From positions 558,001-622,000 of the forward strand of contig MCGO01000005.1 in NCBI GenBank assembly GCA_002104985.1: a DNA stretch of 64,000 nt, in the 5' to 3' direction. Origin of the DNA: Rhizoclosmatium globosum. Its lineage: Eukaryota > Chytridiomycota > Chytridiomycetes > Chytridiales > Chytriomycetaceae. Positions 1 through 11,395 of the stretch are shown here, piece after piece (positions within the stretch are counted from its first letter, which is position 1; the number at the start of each line of letters is the position of its first letter). A program made the translations under genes and the position numbers. The notes under the pieces are model-generated. The model saw only the letters and a list, made by a program, of their open reading frames with translations. It was not told the DNA's origin and made no database searches.

Positions 1-191
1 TAATCACATTTGTTATCGGTGATAGTCAAGACCAGATTGATGGAGTTATCAATTACACTGAACAAGGATATTCTGTTGAAGATGCCATCAAGATTGTATT
101 TGAAGGTGCGCAAATTCCACCACCTAACTCAAGCCAGAGCCAAAGCAGCGATGCATCAAATTCCACTTCTTCATCTACTTCTTCATTTTAA
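1..191 (+). CDS. C-terminal end of an LEA2/NHL-like membrane protein (partial, family copy 1)
   Basis: This is the 3' end of a gene that starts before the window. The open frame runs from base 3 to a TAA at 189-191. The last 62 residues contain a DQIDGVINYTEQGYSVEDA stretch that matches, in position and pattern, the extreme C-termini of the genes at 347-2175 and 9709-11143 (QIDQVIDAVKNGGDAMDSLK and QINAVISGVQGGQSVSDAFK). It ends in a Ser/Thr/Gln-rich tail that the other two lack. I infer it is a third paralogue on the same strand. The function of the family is not established; the other copies are single-pass membrane proteins. Confidence 0.75.
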   Translation, partial: ITFVIGDSQDQIDGVINYTEQGYSVEDAIKIVFEGAQIPPPNSSQSQSSDASNSTSSSTSSF

Positions 192-346
192 GAACTCTCC
201 TTTTGAATCAAATTGATTATTATTGCATTTTGGGTCAAGGGAGAATGTCAACATTTTTTCATTTGGGAGGCACGCCCTGTTCGAAACCCCCAATTTTTTG
301 CACGCCTCCCTTCACACCAAAACCAATTAGCAACCTTTCCTAAGGA

Positions 347-2175
347 ATGTCGCAACGCACACCCTCGCGCAACCGCAGCCGCAACAACAACAACAACTAC
401 GCCGGTGGCAGTGGCAACGACTACGAAAGCGAATCGCCGGTGCCGCGCTCGGCCTCGCACACAGCTAGATCGCAACGCAACGACACCAGCGACAGAGACA
501 GAGACCGGTCGCAGCGGACTTACGACTACGATGCCGATGCGCCAGAGTGAGTGTTTGAGTGCCAGAGTGTGTCAGATGTGTCAGATGACGGTGGTGCTGA
601 TATGGAGTGGAGGTGTCTCAAAGAGTTGTGCATTCACTTGGCTGCTCTTCGTGATAGACTGGAGCTAGCTTGAGAATGCGATTTGAACTTAGACGTAGAC
701 AGTATGGAGAGCTGGAGGGGAGCTGCGATACAGTATCACACTTTACTGACCCTCCCTTCAACTTCGCACCAGACCCCGCCAAAAGTCTTCCCGCAGCAAG
801 AACCAAACCAACTACGACGAAGATGCTGGGGACGACTACGTTTCTCGCAAAGACTCCTCAAAGAACAGAGACAGAGGTGATCGCAAAGCCGCTGCCTCTC
901 CTCGTGACAAAGACGATTACTCTTCTTCTCGTCGAGGAGGCCAAGAAATGGCAATGACCACCGGAGCAGTTGCTGGTGCGAGCGTTGGAAGTGCAAGCAG
1001 AAAGAAGTATAACAACTCGGAATACGACGATTACAATCAGGATGATGCAACCCAATACGATAATCCTTATGGCAACAATAACAGCAGAAACAATGATAAA
1101 TGGGGCGAGAAAGAAGAGTACGATATCAAGACCAACAACTCTGATCCTTATGGACAATATCCCGACGAGTATGATCAATACGGATACGAGTACCCTGCGT
1201 CTAACGAGCCAAGATGGAAAGTCTTTATGGAAAAATACCTCTGTCGCTGCTGCCCCAAGAGCAAGAAGCACAGGATCATTTGCGGAGTCGTTGTTGGCAT
1301 TGTTCTTCTCGCCATCATCATTCCCCTTGCCATCTTTTTCCCTCAGATGCCAGACATTCGTGTCGTTTCCATCAGTTTGACCAACGTTGACAAGGGTGCT
1401 TACACTTTCACGACCCCTGACAACAATGGCAACTTGAATCAAATGACTCTTGGTTTTTCTTTGGAGATGCAACTTGCCACCTACAACCCCAACATGTATG
1501 GACTCAATGTTGACTCCATCAACGTTTATGTAAGTTTTTGAATTCTTTATAGCAGGAAGATTCTAAATTATATTTCTTCTTTCAGGCTCAAATGATGGTC
1601 AATACTTCTTACGTTCTCAATGCCAACAAAGTGTCTCCGCTCACTTCATTTGCTTCTCTCGCTCAAATCGTTAACGAGAAGGGACCTATTCCTCTTGCAA
1701 CCAAGAAGCCTGCAGATTATAAAGCGTCATTGACCCCCCAAATCGGAACTGCAAACACTACTGGCATCTTCTTCCCTTCGAAACAGTGGGTCAACTACAC
1801 CATGACCTTTTACTTGAGTTACACTCCAGATCCATACGTCGGGTTGCTCAACGATCCTGCCATTATGGAAGTGGCTGATTCTTGTGGTATTACATCTCGT
1901 TATACTCCACGTGGAAGACCCATGAGAATCCATTATGAGGGAAAGAGTGTGATTGCTGCGTTGAAGCCTCTGGGTTATGCTGTGAGTGCGCTTATTTGTG
2001 CTTGACAAATACCAACTAACCATACTATTCACCTCAGCCTGGTATTAGTAACGACGTGATGATTTCTTGTCCAATCAAGCAGTGTCAAATTGATCAAGTT
2101 ATTGACGCCGTCAAGAATGGAGGAGATGCTATGGATTCATTGAAGTCCGTCCTCAGTGCCCCACAAAACTGTTGA
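347..2175 (+). CDS. Single-pass membrane protein with LEA2/NHL-like C-terminal domain (family copy 2)
   Basis: Four exons: 347-546, 773-1529, 1586-1981 and 2038-2175. For exon 2 the acceptor at 772 follows a TACTGAC branch site and a pyrimidine tract; an acceptor at 796 is also in phase. The N-terminal half is hydrophilic and disordered, with an Asn run and Asp/Arg/Tyr-rich sequence. A Cys/Lys cluster (CRCCPKSKKH) precedes one membrane helix (GVVVGIVLLAIIIPLAIFF). A PDIRVVSISLTNV segment and a roughly 200-residue beta-rich domain follow. This topology resembles the plant NHL/LEA_2 superfamily; the assignment is inference from layout, not from a profile hit. The protein is probably anchored with its C-terminal domain outside the cytosol. 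The intron before AQMMVNTS is at the same place as in the copy at 9709; the last intron is absent there. Confidence 0.8.
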
Positions 2176-2363
2176 ATTTCTCCTTTTCTCCCTTCTCTCC
2201 TGTTTTAGTATTATTTCCCATAGAGCGTATAACGGACTGTTGACAGCCGTTGGTTTTGATCTGTTTCCATTTAGCCGTTTGTTATTAGAACGTTTCAGAA
2301 CAAAGTTTTATATAACTATAGTGAAAAAGAAAGAAGACAGGAAATTGAATAAGAATTCTCCAA

Positions 2364-3528
2364 TTACTGTGAGCCAATCACAACTCCGACAGGTTGAACA
2401 GCAGTTTTGAAGTTCACAGTACAAGCTTTAAGCTGCTGGCTCCACAACGGTGGTAGCTGAAAGTGTCTCTGGGCAGGCGTCACAACATCCTCCAATTTGC
2501 TGATTTGTTGGACAGTAGAGCAATATTCCCCAACTGAAACTCCAGTCTGCACGTCAGTGTATCCAGGTGCGAGTCCTCCACTTCCAGAAACTTTTGGATT
2601 TGTTGCGCTTGGGTTAGTTGCAGCACTAACTAATGCCATTGCGGAGTTTGTAAACAGATTTCCAATGACGGAAATGGAAGCACACGCGGGACAAGTTCCA
2701 GTAAATACCGGAAACACTGCATAGTTGAGCATGTGTGCGCTTGGTGCAATGTCTTCAATATCAATGGTGTCTATAATTCAGGAATGTTGTTAGCTTTTGT
2801 ATTAAAGTTATTTCGAAAATAACGTACTTCTGTAATAGCAAAAATCAGTGCATGAATTCAAGTTTCCATATGTAATCGATCCAGTGGATAGATAGACAGG
2901 GTAGTAAGAGTTTGTCGTTGGTTTAATGGTTCCTTGTTCAACCAACCCTCTTATCGAACGAGTTAATATCTGTGCGTCCATAAATTACAGGAGATACCAT
3001 ACCTTAAAAGAGCTTGGACATCCAAGACATCATCGTAACCTGGCTGGCTGTTTGTAATGACGAAAGATGAAGGGGTAAATGTCACACTCTTGATTCCATA
3101 TTCAGCCACTAATTTGAAACTGTTAGTACGAAACGAGAGAAGAACGGTTTTATGGTACATTGCACATAAGAAGATTGAACTACTTCAGAATACAACAAGT
3201 CAAGAGGCTCTTGAATCATTTCAATAGATGTTCCTTTTTGACCCCAGTAGATAGGCTGCACGACCATCTGTCTCAGCACCGTGCCTCCTCCATATCTGAA
3301 GCCTGTTGGTGGAGGAGGAGGTGGAAGTGGGGATGGCGATGGTTTTGGTTGAGGAGATGGAAGTTGTGCTACAACTGTTGTGGTAATGATTGGAATATTG
3401 GCTTGGGACGCTACAACGCCACTATTATTTTGAGCAACGCCTGCTTGAGGGATTCCTACAGTCGGGACCTCAGCGGTGTCACTTGAGACTTTGGATGCAA
3501 AGAGGAGGGCGAGGAGTGACGTGAACAT
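2364..3528 (-). CDS. Secreted EXORDIUM/PHI-1-like protein with a degenerate SHE motif
   Basis: Four exons on the minus strand: 3159-3528, 3003-3108, 2828-2949 and 2364-2770. All phases match, and TACTAAC-type branch sites are visible. The product starts with a signal peptide (MFTSLLALLFASKVSS), then a Pro-rich linker (PSPSPLPPPPPP). A domain follows with an MVVQPIYWGQ strand, LDLLYSEVVQSSYVQ, CTDFCYYRNT and YAVFPVFTGTCPACASI. These resemble the order of motifs in EXORDIUM-like and related secreted proteins, where YWG, a DxFY..SxY helix, an FCxYH strand and a SHELxEAxTDP motif occur in series. Here the last motif reads TNSAMALVSAATNP, so the His/Glu pair is missing. The family match is from memory of motif order. 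The role is unknown, possibly extracellular or cell-wall related. The gene converges on the LEA-like gene ending at 2175. Confidence 0.65.
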
Positions 3529-3597
3529 CTCTTGTTTTTGTTTTTGTAAATCATGACGAATCGATCTACGTAGTAATGGTATTTATTCGAAAGGAAT

Positions 3598-4219
3598 TTA
3601 AAGGAAAAGAGCCAAGACGGAGAGAGATGCAAGAGCAAAGGCGGAGATGGAGGCGGAACTCTTGGTGGTGGTTGCAGGGGCAGAAGTGGCGACAGCGGCA
3701 GCGGCGGTAGTTTTAGCGGCAGCTGAAGCAGTTGTAGTAGCAGCGGCAGCGACAGCGGAAGTAGCTACTGGGGCGGCAGCGGTGGTTTGGGCTGGAGCTG
3801 TCCCGGCAGACACAGTCAAGGCGAACTTCATGCCCGCTTTGCAGTGGTTACCATTGCCGACTGGACAAACAATGTAGTAAGTTCCTGGGGTGGTCAAAGT
3901 GTAGGAGAATCCTGGTGTGGGCAATCCATTCGATGTCAAACCAAGAAGGGGAGGGGTGCTGGGGTCAACGCTGCAGGAATCGTATTGCGCCGCAGTAACA
4001 TCAACAACCGCATGGTTTCCACCGAGATCGAATGCAAGAACGTCTCCGACAACAGCAGAGGCTGGGACATTCTGGAAGGGTGCGCCAGCTCCTGAAGCAG
4101 CTATATTGGCGATCAGCTGCCAAGGCGAGATGATTCTAGGAATACAACATACCAATGATGTTGTAGGTGGCTGCATTGACTGCAGAAGCGGCAGCAAGAG
4201 CAACGAAGAGAGCGTTCAT
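3598..4219 (-). CDS. GPI-anchored cupredoxin-like (plastocyanin fold) surface protein
   Basis: Two exons, 4153-4219 and 3598-4100, join in phase across a 52-nt intron and give 189 residues. A signal peptide (MNALFVALAAASAVNA) leads into a cupredoxin domain of about 100 residues: NHAVVDV supplies the first histidine, and CPVGNGNHCKAGM supplies Cys, His and Met in the order of a type 1 copper site. An Ala/Thr/Ser-rich linker of about 60 residues and a hydrophobic C-terminus (SISAFALASLSVLALFL) follow, as in fungal GPI-anchored serine-rich cupredoxins. It is probably displayed on the cell surface; the substrate is unknown. Its start lies 298 bp from the divergent kinesin start. Confidence 0.82.
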
Positions 4220-4517
4220 TTTTGAAAAGAAAGTGGGTGATGGATTGGAAATTGGGAAATGGGGAATTTTAAGAAGCACATGATCATGCAAACCAATTCG
4301 GAATCAACGGCATATTGGCGATTTAACATTATGGTGCTGAATAATAAGATGCAAAACATCCATTAGTGGAATTTGTTCGGATCGCACCAAAAAGAACCAG
4401 TAAATAATGCAGCTGAAATTATTTAATATCCTTCATAAATCTTCTCTCTACGTTTTGTTTTTATTTAGTTCAATCCAAAGAACGAAAAACGTCCGAAACC
4501 AGGAAACACACACGAGG

Positions 4518-7464
4518 ATGAGCACCAACATATCCGTTTCCGTACGCATTCGACCGCTTCTTCCATCTGAGACCAACGATGGAATGAAGAACATTCTGCG
4601 CCGAATCGATGACTGTCAGCTGGTTTTTGGTATGTGGTTCTAGCTGCACTTGAACTCCTCGTTAATCCAGTTCAACAAGACCCGAAGGATCCCTCGTCAA
4701 ATCAGAGAAACACTTACGCACATGGCTCAAAAAGGAATAAGGAGCTCTGCTATGCCTTTGACCGCGTGTTTGGGGAGGAGGCATCTCAGCAGGATGTGTA
4801 CGTTGACGTTCTGCATTCTTTACTCTGGGCTGTACTCAAGCTAACTCTTAATCAAACCAAGCTTCGAGGGTACTACGCAGCCACTTATTCCTCTCGTGTT
4901 GGATGGTTTCAATGCAACTGTCTTTGCTTGTATGCTTCTCCCGTCAAATCGAATGGCGACCAAACTAATCCACTTATTCATAAATAGATGGGGCTACAGG
5001 CTGTGGAAAGACACACACAATATCAGGCTCTCCCTCTGATCCAGGAATTATTCACAGAACGTTCCATGCTCTATTTTCACACATCAATTCCATCACCTCG
5101 GATTCTCCTTCCACTACCATAACTTTAACGGTGTCATACTTGGAAGTTTACAATGAAACAATCAGAGACCTACTTGCCCCTGCCTGTGTCACATCGTCTG
5201 CTGCAAGTTCAACCCTTGACCTCCGCGAAGACGATGAATCAAAACGCGTGACAGTCTCAAACCTCTCAGAACATTCACCGGAAACTGTGGACCAGGTTCT
5301 TGCACTCATGACTCTTGGAAACAAAAACAGGATCAAAGCCTTCACTGAGGCAAATGCCGTCTCATCCCGCTCACATGCAGTTCTGCAAGTATACATCCAC
5401 AAAGTTGAAACAGTTCCTGCCATGGACAAAGATCATACAGCCAAAGAAACACACACAACAGCTACGCTAAGCATCATCGACCTCGCAGGTTCTGAACGCG
5501 CCTCCTCGACAAAAAACAAGGGAACAAGGCTCCTTGAAGGTGCAAATATCAATAGATCTCTTCTCGCCCTTGGAAACTGTATCAATGCACTATGTTCGTC
5601 TACGTCCGCAAAACATATTCCATATCGTGACAGCAAACTCACACGACTCCTGAAGTACTCTCTCCAAGGAACATGTCGTGTCGTGATGATAACCAACATT
5701 TCTCCGGCATCAGTGCACTATGAAGAAACGGGCAATACACTTAAATACGCTAATAGGGCGAAAGAAATCAAAACGCGCATTGAAAGGAATGATATTGCAG
5801 TCTATGATGCTGGGTACGCAGGTGTCGTGGAGTCCCTCCGTCGGGAAGTGGAGCAACTCAAGAAGCAATTGGCATCTGGTTCTAACAACACGACTCAGTT
5901 AACCAAATCTGTGGATGCCGCCTTTCAAGAACAGAGCCCATCCCCACCAAAAACACAAAAAACAGACTTTCAACAGCTGCAGCTCTATACATCCCTCCAC
6001 GCGAAAATCTCTGCCCTCTATACCAAACTCCAGGCAAAGCAGGTTCTTCTTGTCACAGCCGAAACGCACATTTCAACCAACGAATCGAAAATGGAATCCT
6101 TGATGCGCGTTGCTGAATTCATCTCCACAAAATGTACACCTGAATTCAGTACTCTAGTTGGAACTGCTATCATGTCAGCTGTTGACAAGCTCTCAGTTGA
6201 GAATGTTCGGTATCGCCACAACTGTGGCGAGTATGAAGCCGCTATGGGGCGATATCGCGGTCGATGCTCGAGTACCGTTGAGGCAGAAACTGAATTAAGC
6301 CTTTTGTACCATGAGAAAGTGCAAGATGCTGTAAAAGGGATGGAGGAGCGACTGCGGTGGGAAAGAGATCGCGTGTATGCTGAACTGATGAAAGAGGAAG
6401 CTAAGAAACAAGGTGATGCTGGGGTTTTGTGCATGGCACTTGATGCTGTACTATGTGATGACAACCTTGAAATCCGTGTCAGTAAGTTTTTGGAAAAGGT
6501 AGTCGGAGTTTCAATTGAAGACGAAACGAAAGAAAAGGTGGAAATTATGGAGACGGAGGAAGAGTGGGCTGCTTTGGATGAGGATTCTGTTTCTGAATGT
6601 GACGTTTCGATAGCGTACGACTGCGCTTCTGAGACTGAGTCTGAATGTGGCGATCGCGAAAGCATTGTGGGAGACATGGAAAATTTGCTGGATGAGATGG
6701 AAGCGGAGATGGCGTTTGATATGGCATTTGAAAATGCCAACGTCGGTGGCGCCGGTGCACCCAACCAAAGCCTTCCACCCACAGTTAAAACTCCCGTTAA
6801 AGAAATGGAACTTGAGGAAGACGAAGAAGCAACCCCAATGGCGAAACCCGCCCATCGCGAATCTCTCCTTTCAGTAATGTCTCCCTTCATCTCATCTGCC
6901 CGAAAAATTGGTGGCCGTATTAGCCTAGCCGCGTCCCTGAATACAACTCCTGTCGCTGCCAAAACGCGCGTATTGGATCTCGCATCGGCAGCAGAACCCC
7001 CTGCATCCCCCTTCTCAACTCGACTCAAGCAGTCTCTTTTGCCAATCATGAAACCTCGCACACCTACAAAATCAGACGTTACGCCAAAGACTGGCGTGTC
7101 GGCAATTCCTATACCTAGGACGAGTAGTTTGAGGAGTGGATTGGGAACCGCGACACGATCGATGCTTCGGAAGCAGGGAGAAGTGAGGGCTGAGACGCCT
7201 GTGGGTGTTTCTACGCGTACTCGTGGTGCTAGTAGTAGTACGAACCAGAGTGTAACCAAAATACCCGCAATTCCAGTCCCTTCAACAACCCGAGTTTTGC
7301 GATCGACTGTTCAACAAAGTACAACATCTAAAAAACCTAGTGGTGGTACTGCCTCTACTGTTCAGACTGGTAGCACTTCTGTGAGACAGAAACGGACAGC
7401 AAGTAGGAGTGAAAGTGAGAGTGGTATGTTAGCTTCGACGAGGGGAAGCAAACGCCGTGGTTGA
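4518..7464 (+). CDS. Kinesin-8 (Kip3/KIF18-like) motor protein
   Basis: Exons 4518-4629, 4671-4831, 4881-4929 and 4988-7464 give 932 residues; the first intron is only 41 nt. The N-terminal motor domain (about 1-360) carries the P-loop GATGCGKTHT, switch I NAVSSRSH and switch II DLAGSE. The neck region RLLEGANINRSLLALGNC with ISPASVHYEETGNTLKYA is characteristic of kinesin-8. A coiled-coil stalk and a long Ser/Thr/Pro-rich basic tail follow. Known kinesin-8 proteins are plus-end-directed motors that depolymerise or limit microtubules during mitosis and nuclear positioning. The start ATG at 4518 gives the expected SVRIRPLL first strand about seven residues in. Confidence 0.95.
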
Positions 7465-7583
7465 AATTAGATTGGAGGAATATTTTTATATTTACAATAA
7501 GTTGCGAAATACTTGAACTATTTATTACCACCGTTAATTGATAAATCTATTTTGTCATCTTATCAAATGCTGCAACATACACG

Positions 7584-9482
7584 TTATTGGTCAGCAACGG
7601 GTCCAACAATTTCTACACCCCAAGAATGGAACCATTCTCCGTTTACAGCATCAGCAGCTGTAAATCTTTTCGTTGGGTCAGACTCAAGTACACCTCTCAT
7701 GAAGGTCTGTCCTTCAGAAGATAAGTGCACAAAAGCGGGATCTCTAGCGAGAATTCGTGGATTGTGATCGTCCAATTCGATAGCCCGTCCAAGTAAAATT
7801 CGGACCATACACACTCCAACCCCAAACACGTCCGCCGATTTCCTGTATCTTCCACCATCAACGACATCCGGCGCAATATACGCGGGACGAATTGGAAATT
7901 CTGATCCCATTCTTCCCGAAAACCGTTCGTACGCCGCAATTCCAAAGTCAGCTAGAACTGGAATCGACATTAACTCTTGCAACGACTCGTGTCCAGAAAG
8001 CGGTCTTCGGAACAAAACATTCGCTGGTCTAATATCGCGATGAAGTATCCCCAACTCATGCATATACCGAACAGCATCCATCAACGGTGCAACAAGCCGC
8101 ACACCTTCGTCTTCAGCCATCGGACCGGCTGATAACCCACCTTCAAGGTCTCCGCCAGAACAAATTTCAAACACTTGGTACACTTTTTCTTTACCCTCCC
8201 AAAAGTCGAGAAGGCGAATGATGTTGGGGTGTTTCCGTGTTTTCTGCAGGATCTCCACTTCTTGGCGGAACGACTTTCGCGCGTCAGCGACGACTACGGA
8301 ATTCACGGACATGGATTTCAAGGCGACGATACCGCCTGTTGGGGTGTGGAGACGGAGCGAGACTGTTCCTTGGACTCCTTGGCCCAAGATTTTGAGTTGC
8401 TGGTATTCGATTTTCTTTTGACGCGACGATACGGGGTGATCGGACACAAGGGCGAGGAATCCAAGAGGTGAGCCTGTTGCCTTTGTGGATGCGAGAACGG
8501 TTCCTTGGCTGTATGCTTTGGAATCGGTTGAGATTCGGGAAGGGCGAAGACTGAATCGCAAATCGGGGACAGAGTTGGATCTGATGTTCATTTTGTCTTT
8601 CAGGTTCTTGATCCAGTTGAATTTGAGTGGGAATGCGTTACGCTTGTTCTCGTTGATGTGTTCTTGTACAGGTGCAATCGGTTCTGGAACTGATGGTGCA
8701 GCCTCTTCAACTATTTTAGTAGCATCAATGGCGGCAGAGCCTTCCGCAGCTGCCAAATCCCCTTCTTGTTCCTTAGTAGTTGACAATATCTCCTCTGTTT
8801 CGTGAGCCAATGTCGCAAACGTGAATCTCTCATTCTCAATATCTCCTTTAGTCTCTGGCGATTGTATAGGAAGTGGAACAGACGGGGTTGTCGCAACTTT
8901 GATGGATGGGGAGGGCTTAACATCCAAAACCAAGTCATCCATATCGGCATCAGCAAATAAATGATCCTCGTCTTCGATATCATCGTAATCATGTGCAATT
9001 TCATCTATAACTGGTTTCGGAGCCAACCCTTGAGGTGTACGGTACCAACTCTTGTCTGCATTATTGGGATTGACGGGGGTTATATCCACGCTCATGAACG
9101 GAGTTTTTGGTGTATCGTGCACCAAATAAACAACATCCATTTCAACGTGATCTTGGTCTTCCGTTGATGAGATGGGCTGTGAGAGTGGGACAGTTCTCAA
9201 TGAAGGAGATCTGTCAACCTCACTTCCTCCAAGACCCGCTGCACGCAACTGAGGACTTCTCGTACTTCCAAGTTGGTCTTTAAACGATGTACTGAGGGGA
9301 CGTTGACGCGGCGACTGGCCAATAGCTTGTGGTGAGCTCAGATATGTTTGACGTGGCGATTGAAGAGGAGAAGATGTTCCTGTTGCCATGGCCGTTGAAT
9401 AGCGCTTTGGATAAAGGGCGGGTGAAGGTCCGGGACCTGCCCGAGGCATTGGAACGTGCTTTGGCGACTTGGTTTCGTCCAT
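7584..9482 (-). CDS. Serine/threonine protein kinase with long disordered N-terminus
   Basis: A single exon encodes 632 residues from the ATG at 9482; the frame stays open to 9524, but without an ATG. The first 350 or so residues are low-complexity and Ser/Pro/Asp-rich. The kinase domain then begins at LKILGQGVQGTVSL (Gly-rich loop), with IVALKSM (ATP-anchoring Lys), HRDIRPANVLF (catalytic loop) and DFGIAAYER (Mg2+ loop). The catalytic loop has Arg where most Ser/Thr kinases have Lys (HRDLKPxN), and the usual APE triplet is APD. All core catalytic residues are otherwise present, so I expect it to be active. The subfamily is not recognised; the general layout recalls CAMK-like fungal kinases. 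Confidence 0.88.
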   Translation of the reverse strand: MDETKSPKHVPMPRAGPGPSPALYPKRYSTAMATGTSSPLQSPRQTYLSSPQAIGQSPRQRPLSTSFKDQLGSTRSPQLRAAGLGGSEVDRSPSLRTVPLSQPISSTEDQDHVEMDVVYLVHDTPKTPFMSVDITPVNPNNADKSWYRTPQGLAPKPVIDEIAHDYDDIEDEDHLFADADMDDLVLDVKPSPSIKVATTPSVPLPIQSPETKGDIENERFTFATLAHETEEILSTTKEQEGDLAAAEGSAAIDATKIVEEAAPSVPEPIAPVQEHINENKRNAFPLKFNWIKNLKDKMNIRSNSVPDLRFSLRPSRISTDSKAYSQGTVLASTKATGSPLGFLALVSDHPVSSRQKKIEYQQLKILGQGVQGTVSLRLHTPTGGIVALKSMSVNSVVVADARKSFRQEVEILQKTRKHPNIIRLLDFWEGKEKVYQVFEICSGGDLEGGLSAGPMAEDEGVRLVAPLMDAVRYMHELGILHRDIRPANVLFRRPLSGHESLQELMSIPVLADFGIAAYERFSGRMGSEFPIRPAYIAPDVVDGGRYRKSADVFGVGVCMVRILLGRAIELDDHNPRILARDPAFVHLSSEGQTFMRGVLESDPTKRFTAADAVNGEWFHSWGVEIVGPVADQ

Positions 9483-9708
9483 CCAATTTGAGAGCAGGTT
9501 TATGACAGGAAAAAGTGGGAGCAAAAATTGGAAAGGGAAATCTGCGCGTGGCTACTAGCAGATTCGTTTCTTGGTTGCAAGATAATGAGAGATCTGTAAT
9601 AACTCTGTGATTCTTATCATTGGAAAGTGTCGTGTCATCAATCTATTTTTAGAACTCCTTTTGGGCAAAAGTCATTCCAAATGTTTCATTTCACGAGACT
9701 CTTTGGAA

Positions 9709-9738
9709 ATGGAAAGGGGAAGAGACAGGCGAATCCAA

Positions 9739-9778
<40 letters not shown>

Positions 9779-11143
9779 CGTATGCAGTGAATCACATCTT
9801 GTTGGGAAGAACCTCTGGAGATGATGTTCACAATCAGCCACAGTACTTGAACGATAAAAGCAACGCAGCGTTGACTTCAAGTAACCAGCAACAACAGCAT
9901 TCGGCAAGAATGCAGCAGCATCAATATCAATACAACGCTTACTACAGTAACCTCGAACAAAGCTATGTAGCTAGTCATGGGCAAGGAATACAGCCAATAT
10001 ACAAGGATGAATTCTCAACAGCTGCACTTCAAAACGTTCTTTACAACCCGTCTTCTACTGGACCTCTTCAACAACCTCCTACATTCATTTCCGGTCTCCA
10101 CAATTTGAATACTACTGTCATGACTCATCGCCGAACATCCATGTCTTGCTCGCCGACTCGAAGGACATTTCAACACTACGAAGAAGATCAAAACTCATTG
10201 CTTGACACGGAAAAAGGAACCAGTTTCACTCGACCCACTCGCGAACAACGACTCGGGATTTCTCCAAAATCCCATCTTTTGAAACGAGTCTTTTGTTATT
10301 GCATTCCTGCGCGTCCACTGCATAGAATTATTTGTGCTTCAGTGTTGGTGGTAGTGTTGGCTGCAATTGCTGTTTTGGGATGGTTCTTTTTCCCACGGTT
10401 TCCTGAGATTCGCGTCAATTCGATTGTATTGACTGATGTCGCGGGGGCAAGTGGGACGTTAAAAGTCACTGTTCCGGAGAGTGGAGACTTGAATGGGTTG
10501 CAGCTTCAGATGTCGATGCAGATGGATGTTTCCATGTGGAATCCCAATTTGTATGGGTTGCAAGTGGATGCCATTGACGTTGTGGTGAGTATAACATATT
10601 ATTTTCTATCTTCTGTAGAATTTTAACTCGTTTGTATTGTAGGCAAATATGGCTGTGAATACTTCGTTTGTGTTCAATCCACTCAAGACACAGCCTCTCA
10701 CAAGTTTTAACTCTTTGACGCAAGTTGTCACGGTTATTCGAGCACCAGCTGGATATTATGCATCGAACACGTCAACGATAGGAACTTCCCACGTTGGAAG
10801 CATTTATTTCCCGGCCAAAACCACAACCAACTTCACAATGACCTTTGCGCTTTCGTATACACCGGATCCACTTGTGGGGCTGTTGAACGATCCAACAGTA
10901 CTGGAGCTCGCTGATGCATGTGGAATTACTTCAAGATACAAGCCGGCTGGTCGCCCAATGAAAATTCAGTACGTGGCAAAAACTGCGATACCAGCCCTGA
11001 GGTTATTCAATTACTCACCGTCACTGGGTGGTGACATTAAAATATCCTGTCCAGTATCATCAGATCAAATTAACGCAGTGATTTCTGGGGTACAGGGAGG
11101 CCAAAGTGTATCAGATGCATTCAAAACTGTATTTGGTGGTTGA
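9709..11143 (+). CDS. Single-pass membrane protein with LEA2/NHL-like C-terminal domain (family copy 3)
   Basis: Exons 9709-10584 and 10643-11143 give 458 residues. I chose the ATG at 9709; the same frame is open to 9607. A polyglutamine tract follows the start. Then come a Gln/Ser/Tyr-rich disordered region, a Cys pair, one membrane helix (IICASVLVVVLAAIAVLGWF) and the segment FPEIRVNSIVLTDV. The C-terminal domain aligns with the gene at 347-2175 along its whole length (YTPDPLVGLLNDPTVLELAD versus YTPDPYVGLLNDPAIMEVAD). The VDAIDVV/ANMAVNTS intron is shared, but the later intron of copy 2 is absent. A retrotransposon is inserted 22 bp after the stop, so the 3' UTR must run into or be supplied by the element. 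Confidence 0.85.
9742..9779 (+). repeat. CAG/CAA trinucleotide repeat encoding polyglutamine
   Basis: A near-perfect run of CAG with a few CAA codons lies just after the start of the LEA-like gene and encodes about 14 glutamines. Pure CAG stretches of this kind commonly vary in length between strains. The mixture with CAA at the 5' side should damp slippage. Confidence 0.85.
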
Positions 11144-11165
11144 GATGTCCTTTCTTATTTATAAC

Positions 11166-11395
11166 CCATCAAACGGCACCATCCAGACGAAGCGAAGGCA
11201 CATGAAGTGGTGGGAACAGAAGCGAATAAAGAGATAGTACTGAATTTATTGGGTTCAAAGACCAAACTGGAAAATGTGTAGGTGTGGAAAACACCCGCAA
11301 CATCGACAGCAAGATGGTAATGCACCCAAGAAAGCAGCAACAAGAGAACACCGGTGAGGCCTACGTAGAAGTAGGGCCCCCACGTGTGGCGCCTA
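11166..11395 (-). repeat. B2 terminal repeat of the YR retrotransposon
   Basis: The 230-bp direct repeat of 11671-11899 forms the outer 3' terminus of the element. It ends next to the flank 22 bp downstream of the LEA-like gene stop. It differs from B1 by a single extra C in a C run near its inner edge. Confidence 0.88.

Noticed and set aside
858..1472. A 204-codon frame antisense to the LEA-like gene with hydrophobic Ile/Val runs
   Set aside because: The hydrophobic stretch is the complement of Asn/Asp codons in the disordered N-terminus. The plus-strand gene is supported by paralogy and splice sites.
6018..7259. A 413-codon open frame antisense to the kinesin tail
   Set aside because: It is a shadow of the Ser/Thr-rich kinesin coding frame; low-complexity composition keeps the opposite frame open. 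No domain or start context supports it.
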